Made by a program: the position numbers and the translations under genes
Shown: one piece after another, positions 59,179-64,000 of the stretch
Numbering within the stretch: position 1 is the first letter of the stretch
Layout of the letters: each line of letters opens with the position of its first letter
Notes under the pieces: model-generated
Told to the model about the DNA's origin: nothing
Database searches by the model: none
Seen by the model: only the letters and a program-made list of their open reading frames with translations
NCBI GenBank assembly: GCA_022822905.1
Contig: JAJDYE010000023.1
Location: forward strand, 124,197 to 188,196
From: Acidimicrobiia bacterium
GTDB taxonomy: Bacteria; Actinomycetota; Acidimicrobiia; Acidimicrobiales; Bin134
Direction: 5' to 3'
DNA length: 64,000 nucleotides

Positions 59179-61494
59179 ATGGCCACTGCCCTGGAAGGGT
59201 TGCGAGTCTTGGAGCTCGGCTCGGGAGCGGCTGCTGGTATCGCCGGAATGGTCTTGGCCGAGAACGGAGCAGAGGTGGTCAAGATCGAATTGCCCCAGGG
59301 TGACCGCGACCGGGGGAGGCCGGGTTTTGCCGTGTGGCACCGGGGCAAGAAAAGCGCAGTCCTCGATTTGGCCGATGCCGGCGACCGGGACCGCTTCCTT
59401 GAACTGGCCCGGGTGGCCGACGGGGTGATCGAGGCGTTCCGTCCATCGACCGCCGTAAGGCTCGGAGTTGACTACGAGAGCCTGCACCGGCTGAACGATC
59501 AGCTGGTGTACGCCGCCATCACCGGTTTCGGCGAATCTGGGCCGTGGCGAGACATTCCCGGCTACGAGCAGATCGTGGCGGCCAAGAGCGGGCGCATGAC
59601 CACCTACGACGGCGTGCGCCCGGGGCCGGTGTTCACCCCGGTGCCCATCGCCTCCTACGGAGCGGGGATGCTGGCTGCGGTGGGGTTGATGGCCGGGATT
59701 TGGGCCCGCCCCCGCTTGGGCCAGGGGCAGCGAGTCCACACCAGCCTGCTGCACGCTCTGAGCGTGTACGACATGACCAGTGGGCACGGCAACCGCACCA
59801 ACATGCCGCCCGAGCCGGGAAAGGTCTACGGGATCATGCGGGTGCCGTTCATGACCGCGCCCACCAAGGACGGCCGTTTCATCCAGATGTGCAGTCGCCA
59901 AGCCCACCACTACCGCCGGTGGCTCTCCGAACTAGGGCTTGAGGGACTGCTGGACGACCCCGAGCTGCCCAACGCGCCCGACCTGTGGCCCAGCGAAGAG
60001 CGGCTGGCCGATGTCATCAAGTCCATCAGAAATGGCATGGAACAGCGGACTGCCGAGGAGTGGGTGGAGACCTTCTCTGCCCGCGACATCGGGGGAGATC
60101 CGTTCCTAGCCCCGCAGGAATTCCTCGACCATCCCCAGTGCATTGAGAACCGACGCCGCCAAGAGGTAGTTGATCCAGAGATGGGCCCCACGGTGCAGAT
60201 CGGCCCGCTCGGTTTGTATTCCAACACGCCATCGGTAGTCGGCCCGCCCGCACCCCGACTGGGAGAGCACACCGGTGAGGTGTTGGCCGGATGGCCTTCT
60301 ACAACCTCCGCTTCTCCCTCGGCTAGTGGGAATGATCCCGCTTCCGGCCTGCCCCTGGCTGATATCACCATCTTGGATGTCGGGTACTTCTACGCCTGTC
60401 CGTTCGCGGCCACGCTGCTAGCGGAGGCCGGAGCCCGGGTGATCAAAGTAGAGCCGCCCGCCGGCGATCCCGGGCGGCGCAACTGGACAACCGACTACGT
60501 GAAATCCCAGGTGGGCAAGGAGTCCATCGTCTTGGACTTGAAGACTCCTGAGGGACTCGAGATCTTGTACCGGCTGGTCGATCGGGCCGACGTGTTCCTG
60601 CATAATTTTCGGCCGGGGACTCCCGAGCGGCTGGGCATTGACGCGGAGACAGTGATGGCCCGCAATCCCGGGCTGTTGTACGTGTACGCCTCGTGCTTCG
60701 GCAGCCAAGGGCCGTGGGCCCACAAGGCCGGGTTCCACTCATCGCCCAACGCCATTGCCGGAGCTGGAGTGGTGGAGTCGGGTGATCAAAACCCGCCCCG
60801 CAACCGCACTTATGGTGATCCCACCGCCGCCCTGGCCACCGCGGCGGCCATCATGGCGGGCGTTCTGGCCTGTCGCAGCACTGGCCGGGGCCAGAAGCTG
60901 GAGACCACCATGCTCACGGCCACCGCTTACGCCGTGGCCGAGTGGGGCAATCAACACTCGGGTCCTGAAGCACATGCCGTGGACTCTGGGCAATTCGGAT
61001 ACCACGCCTACCAGCGGCTATATGAGACCGCCAATGGCTGGTTGGTGCTGGATGTGCATCGAGACCGCGAGCGTCAAGCACTGGGCGAGGTGCTCGGCGT
61101 CGAGCTTCCCGAGCAGCCATCCCCGGAGCTCGCAACCCAGTTGACAAGAGCGTTCAGTGCGGACTCGGCTGAGGCTTGGGAAAGCCGGCTGCTGGCCGCC
61201 GGAGTGCCCGCGGCCCAAGCTGATCGGGGTGACTTCTTACACAACATGCTCAATGAGATTCACATGCGGGAAAGCGGAGTGGCCGTCGAAGCCGAACAAG
61301 ACGGTCTGGGCTCGTACTGGAGGGCCGCGCCGACCATGCAATTCTCGTCTGCCCCCACACCGCTGGCCCCTACACTCCCCCTCGGTTGGGCCACAATGGA
61401 GATATTGGGTGAACTTGGTATCGATCATGAGGAAATCACCCGACTTCACGATGCCGGGGTGACCAAGCCCATCGGACACGGCCTACCCACCTAA
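59179..61494 (+). CDS. Fused double class III CoA-transferase
   Basis: 771 residues from ATG 59179 (GTG 59146 also in frame): two CaiB/BaiF units in one chain. Unit 1 begins GLRVLELGSGAAAGIAGMVLAENGAEVVKIELP; unit 2, near residue 395, begins ITILDVGYFYACPFAATLLAEAGARVIKVEPP. The family's acyl-carrying Asp lies in a G-[YF]-D segment. Here those positions read GYEQIVAAKSG in unit 1 and GFHSSPNAIAG in unit 2, so neither has Asp. It may work by other chemistry or only bind CoA esters. It is followed after 7 bp by a beta-carbonic anhydrase-like gene. Confidence 0.87.
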   Translation: MATALEGLRVLELGSGAAAGIAGMVLAENGAEVVKIELPQGDRDRGRPGFAVWHRGKKSAVLDLADAGDRDRFLELARVADGVIEAFRPSTAVRLGVDYESLHRLNDQLVYAAITGFGESGPWRDIPGYEQIVAAKSGRMTTYDGVRPGPVFTPVPIASYGAGMLAAVGLMAGIWARPRLGQGQRVHTSLLHALSVYDMTSGHGNRTNMPPEPGKVYGIMRVPFMTAPTKDGRFIQMCSRQAHHYRRWLSELGLEGLLDDPELPNAPDLWPSEERLADVIKSIRNGMEQRTAEEWVETFSARDIGGDPFLAPQEFLDHPQCIENRRRQEVVDPEMGPTVQIGPLGLYSNTPSVVGPPAPRLGEHTGEVLAGWPSTTSASPSASGNDPASGLPLADITILDVGYFYACPFAATLLAEAGARVIKVEPPAGDPGRRNWTTDYVKSQVGKESIVLDLKTPEGLEILYRLVDRADVFLHNFRPGTPERLGIDAETVMARNPGLLYVYASCFGSQGPWAHKAGFHSSPNAIAGAGVVESGDQNPPRNRTYGDPTAALATAAAIMAGVLACRSTGRGQKLETTMLTATAYAVAEWGNQHSGPEAHAVDSGQFGYHAYQRLYETANGWLVLDVHRDRERQALGEVLGVELPEQPSPELATQLTRAFSADSAEAWESRLLAAGVPAAQADRGDFLHNMLNEIHMRESGVAVEAEQDGLGSYWRAAPTMQFSSAPTPLAPTLPLGWATMEILGELGIDHEEITRLHDAGVTKPIGHGLPT

Positions 61495-61501
61495 AAGACC
61501 A

Positions 61502-61924
61502 ATGAGCGAATCTTCTGAACTTCGGACATCCGTGTTGGCCTGCATGGATCACCGATTGGACCCTGTCGCCATCCTGGGGATCAGTCCCCACGAGGCCCAT
61601 GTTGTCCGCAACGCTGGGGGCTATGTGACAGAAGACGCCATCCGCTCCATTTGCCTGTCGCAGCAACTGGTCGGAACCAACCGAATTGTGGTGCTCCACC
61701 ATACGGATTGCGCGGCCTCCACACATTCTGCCGAGGGCTACCGGCAATTGGTGGAAGCCGGTACCGGCGTTTCACCGACCTGGAATGTGGAACCGGTCAG
61801 AGACCCCCGCGAGCGGGTTCTGGCCGCGATGGAGCAGCTTCGGGCATCGCCCCTGCTAGACACGGCCAACTTGGAAGGCTACGTCTACGACGTGGATGAC
61901 GGCAGCCTGACCCCAGTGCAGTAG
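61502..61924 (+). CDS. Beta-carbonic anhydrase-like protein, short
   Basis: 140 residues. The beta-class zinc site is present: SVLACMDHRLDP (Cys, Asp-x-Arg), HVVRNAGG, and VVLHHTDCA (His and Cys). It interconverts CO2 and bicarbonate if active. It is shorter than most beta enzymes (about 160-220), like the compact plant-type/mycobacterial relatives. Seven bases after the CoA-transferase stop, so probably co-transcribed; the convergent SDR gene ends four bases away. Confidence 0.85.
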   Translation: MSESSELRTSVLACMDHRLDPVAILGISPHEAHVVRNAGGYVTEDAIRSICLSQQLVGTNRIVVLHHTDCAASTHSAEGYRQLVEAGTGVSPTWNVEPVRDPRERVLAAMEQLRASPLLDTANLEGYVYDVDDGSLTPVQ

Positions 61925-61928
61925 CCGT

Positions 61929-62762
61929 CTACCTCGATGACATTGGGAGCATCTCGTCACCGGCGATGCCCGCCGACGATTCGCTCATCGACGACACGAT
62001 GGCCCCACGGTTGTGGGGGGTGAGAATGAACTCACTGGCGGCCCGGTTGTGCTCGCCTACCACATATGTCGGTCCGTTGTGGAGGTTGGCCAGGGCTTCA
62101 TCGGCGACATCTGTGGCCTCCATTGGGCTGTGTGCGCTCAAGTCGGCTCCCATCCGGCGGTGCGAAGGGGTGTCGGTGGCCCCTATCACCATGGCGATGG
62201 CGTCCACGCCGTAGATTCCGAACTCTCTCCACAGCCCTTCGGCAAACACCCAGTCATAGGCCTTTGAGGCGTTGTACACCGACTGGTGGGTCGAGCCGGC
62301 AAATCCGGCCACCGAGCCGACCAAGACAAAGCCGCCCCGTCCCCGCTGGATCAGCCGAGGGGCAAACCGGTGGGCGAACAGCGTTGTGCTCCGGCAATTC
62401 ATATTCACCAGGGCAAGCAGGTCTTCTTCGGTCCAGTCAGTGAAGTAGCTGAACCGGATCGTGGCTCCGGCGTTGAAGATCACCAGGCCGATGTCGAGGT
62501 CATCGGTCAACTCGGCCGCCGTGGCGGCCGCCTCGGCGTCACCCAGGTCCACCGAGGCGGTACGAACCTCCACGCTGTGCTCGGCTTGGATATCGGCGGC
62601 CAGCGCATCTAGCGGAGCCTGGCGACGAGCCAGTAGCACCAAGTTGATCCCCTCGCGGGCGAGACGTCGGGCAAAAGCCTCCCCGGTGCCCTCCGACCCT
62701 CCCGCAATAAGAGCCCACGGGCCGTAGCGGTCGGAGAAATCAGCCGGGAGTTCCCAATTCAT
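61929..62762 (-). CDS. Short-chain dehydrogenase/reductase
   Basis: 277 residues. ALIAGGSEGTGEAFARRLAREG is the nucleotide-binding turn, VIFNAGA the N-A-G motif, VLVGSVAGFAG the Ser, and VYNASKAYDW the Tyr/Lys pair. The start ATG 62762 leads into PADFSDRYGPWALIAGG, usual for this SDR subgroup. The substrate is unknown. Confidence 0.9.
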   Translation of the reverse strand: MNWELPADFSDRYGPWALIAGGSEGTGEAFARRLAREGINLVLLARRQAPLDALAADIQAEHSVEVRTASVDLGDAEAAATAAELTDDLDIGLVIFNAGATIRFSYFTDWTEEDLLALVNMNCRSTTLFAHRFAPRLIQRGRGGFVLVGSVAGFAGSTHQSVYNASKAYDWVFAEGLWREFGIYGVDAIAMVIGATDTPSHRRMGADLSAHSPMEATDVADEALANLHNGPTYVVGEHNRAASEFILTPHNRGAIVSSMSESSAGIAGDEMLPMSSR

Positions 62763-62852
62763 GGCCGCAGACTACTCATTCGGTGATTCCGACCTGGCAG
62801 CCTGAATGAACACGGCGCATCTAACTCGACCAAGGGCCACTAACCTCGCCCC

Positions 62853-63596
62853 GTGGATTTAGGAATCAGCGGACGACGGGCGCTGGTGGCTGCCTCATCA
62901 GCCGGACTGGGTCTGGCCACCGCAGTGGCGCTGGCTGAAGAGGGGTGTCGGGTGGTGATGAACGGGCGCGACTCCGATCGCCTCAACGACGCGGCTAACG
63001 GTGTGCCCGGCGCCATCCCCATCGTGGCCGACGTGTCCGACGCGGCTGGCGCAACTGCACTGGTAGACGCGGCCGCCGAGGCCTTGGGCGGCATCGACAT
63101 CTTGGTCACCAACGCCGGCGGACCGCCGGGTGGCAACTGGGCCGACACCGACACCAGCCTTTACACGGCCGCTCTCGAGTTGAACCTCATTTCGGTGGTG
63201 GCCATGACCAAGACGGCGGTGCCCGCCATGCAGGCCCAGGGCTGGGGTCGGGTGCTAGCCATCACCTCAGTGTCGGTACGCCAGCCGCTGAACATGCTCA
63301 TCTTGTCCAACACGGCTCGGGCCGGAGTCACCGGCTACCTCAAGACCATGGCCAACCAGGTGGCCGCCGACGGTGTGACCGTCAACTCCCTCCAGCCCGG
63401 CTACCACACCACCGACCGGCTCCGGCAGCTGTTCGGCGATCGGATGTCCGACCTGGAGTCGAGTGCCGCCTCCCACTCAATAGGCGACCCATCGGACTTC
63501 GGCCGGGTCGCCGCCTTCTTGTGCTCCGAGCACGCCCGGTTCATCACCGGTGCCGCCCTCCCGGTGGATGGCGGCCTCTACGCAGGCCTGCAATAG
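62853..63596 (+). CDS. SDR-family protein without the usual catalytic tyrosine
   Basis: 247 residues from GTG 62853. RRALVAASSAGLGLATAVALAEEG and ILVTNAGGPPGGNW are SDR motifs and VLAITSVSVRQP the Ser strand. The Tyr-x-x-x-Lys element is replaced by LSNTARAGVTGYLK, as in a known SDR branch with S-N-x-x-R. The C-terminus SEHARFITGAALPVDGGLYAGLQ is standard. It may be a modified dehydrogenase or act on a different substrate. Followed by a Dabb protein after 15 bp. Confidence 0.87.
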   Translation: MDLGISGRRALVAASSAGLGLATAVALAEEGCRVVMNGRDSDRLNDAANGVPGAIPIVADVSDAAGATALVDAAAEALGGIDILVTNAGGPPGGNWADTDTSLYTAALELNLISVVAMTKTAVPAMQAQGWGRVLAITSVSVRQPLNMLILSNTARAGVTGYLKTMANQVAADGVTVNSLQPGYHTTDRLRQLFGDRMSDLESSAASHSIGDPSDFGRVAAFLCSEHARFITGAALPVDGGLYAGLQ

Positions 63597-63611
63597 GCAA
63601 AAGGAGAAGAC

Positions 63612-63908
63612 ATGATCCGCCACGTTGTGATGTTCAAATTCCGAGAGGACGCCGACGAGGCCCAGCGCCAGGCGGTGTATGGCGCCATCGCCACCATGCC
63701 CGAGGCCACGGGGGTGTCCGAGTCCTACACCATAGGACCGGATCTCGGGTTGGCCGAGGGCAACTTCGACTTCGCCGTCGTCGGGGATTTCGCCGACCAA
63801 GAGGCCTACTTGACCTACCGCGACCACCCCGAGCACCAGCGAATCGTCTTCGACATCATCCGCCCAGCCATCACCGACCGGGCCGCCATCCAGTTCGAGA
63901 TCCCTTAG
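63612..63908 (+). CDS. Dabb (stress-responsive alpha/beta barrel) domain protein
   Basis: 98 residues from ATG 63612, with AAAGGAG upstream. IRHVVMFKFREDADEAQRQAV, NFDFAVVGDFADQEAYLTYRDHPEHQRI and the final IQFEI match the dimeric alpha/beta-barrel Dabb family. Such proteins are usually small-molecule enzymes or chaperones of polyketide or aromatic pathways; the role here is unknown. Probably co-transcribed with the SDR gene. Confidence 0.88.
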   Translation: MIRHVVMFKFREDADEAQRQAVYGAIATMPEATGVSESYTIGPDLGLAEGNFDFAVVGDFADQEAYLTYRDHPEHQRIVFDIIRPAITDRAAIQFEIP

Positions 63909-63931
63909 GGGCCTAGCGGATAGGTGGTTGG

Positions 63932-64000
63932 TCAGGGGTTCCATCGGTTTTTGTGGTCGATGAGTTTGGCGGTGATCAAGATGGTGGTGGCGAGGCATAG
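63932..64000 (-). CDS. C-terminal end of a possible membrane protein, cut by the window edge
   Basis: Twenty-two codons from the window edge to a TGA at 63932-63934 encode a hydrophobic stretch ending in a basic tail (LCLATTILITAKLIDHKNRW). This looks like the last membrane helix and tail of a transporter-type protein whose gene starts beyond the window. Too short to be sure. Confidence 0.3.
   Translation of the reverse strand, partial: LCLATTILITAKLIDHKNRWNP

Overview
The window is high-GC DNA with short intergenic gaps, many GTG starts and stop/start overlaps. Its gene content (NDMA-type alcohol dehydrogenase, F420-type LLM oxidoreductase, CaiB CoA-transferases, many amidohydrolases, P450, sulfatases) fits an actinobacterium. 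Acidimicrobiia is my best guess, from the style of the genes and not from any marker gene. No rRNA, CRISPR array, integrase, transposase or replication origin was found; there is one tRNA, tRNA-Leu(TAA).

Layout. (1) 1-1.6 kb: end of an amidohydrolase gene and a tandem-hotdog protein. (2) 1.7-12.4 kb: an accessory, defence-like segment next to tRNA-Leu. It holds an HNH nuclease with a PUA-like N-terminus, a degenerate OGG-fold glycosylase homologue, a frameshifted nucleotidyltransferase, an orphan N6-adenine DNA methylase, RelBE- and AbrB/PIN-type toxin-antitoxin pairs, a lipoprotein gene, and a membrane-anchored PLD-type nuclease gene. The last two are each cut by an in-frame TAG. A 47-bp imperfect direct repeat brackets 9.1-12.4 kb. 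(3) 12.4-20.2 kb, minus strand: a seven-gene catabolic operon (MaoC-like, acyl-CoA dehydrogenase, SDR, alcohol dehydrogenase, amidohydrolase, DapA-like, CoA-transferase). (4) 20.3-27.6 kb: VapBC-like pair, LLM oxidoreductase, DUF1214-like protein, putative 2OG dioxygenase with a divergent TetR gene, amidase and sulfatase. (5) 27.7-34.4 kb: ABC transporter copy 1. (6) 34.5-41.4 kb: amidohydrolase, two sulfatases, DapA-like protein and an old-yellow-enzyme-type reductase. (7) 41.4-46.7 kb: TetR and P450 genes separated by a strict 21-bp repeat array, enoyl-CoA hydratase, tandem HTH paralogues (one broken), and small secreted proteins. (8) 46.8-58.2 kb: ABC copy 2 with a divergent operon encoding sulfatase, substrate-binding protein, redoxin, acyl-CoA ligase and a PNPOx-like protein. 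(9) 58.3-64 kb: amidohydrolase, fused double CoA-transferase, beta-carbonic anhydrase, two SDRs and a Dabb protein.

Two things stand out. First, the branched-chain-type (LivFGHMK) transporter occurs twice as two giant polypeptides plus a lipoprotein: an MFS-like 12-TM domain fused to a LivF-type ATPase, and LivH-LivM-LivG fused in one chain. Both copies sit among sulfatases, CoA-activating enzymes and amidohydrolases, which suggests uptake and breakdown of sulfated or carboxylated organics. Second, the redoxin gene at 48.9-49.9 kb is a single reading frame broken only by TGA, exactly where a redox Cys is expected (W-U-G-C), with a SECIS-like hairpin 14 nt downstream. It is a candidate selenoprotein.

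Several accessory genes carry in-frame stops (TAG, TAG, TAA) or single-base frameshifts, whereas the catabolic and transport genes are intact. Either the accessory genes are decaying or the assembly has local errors. The Sec reading must be weighed against that background.
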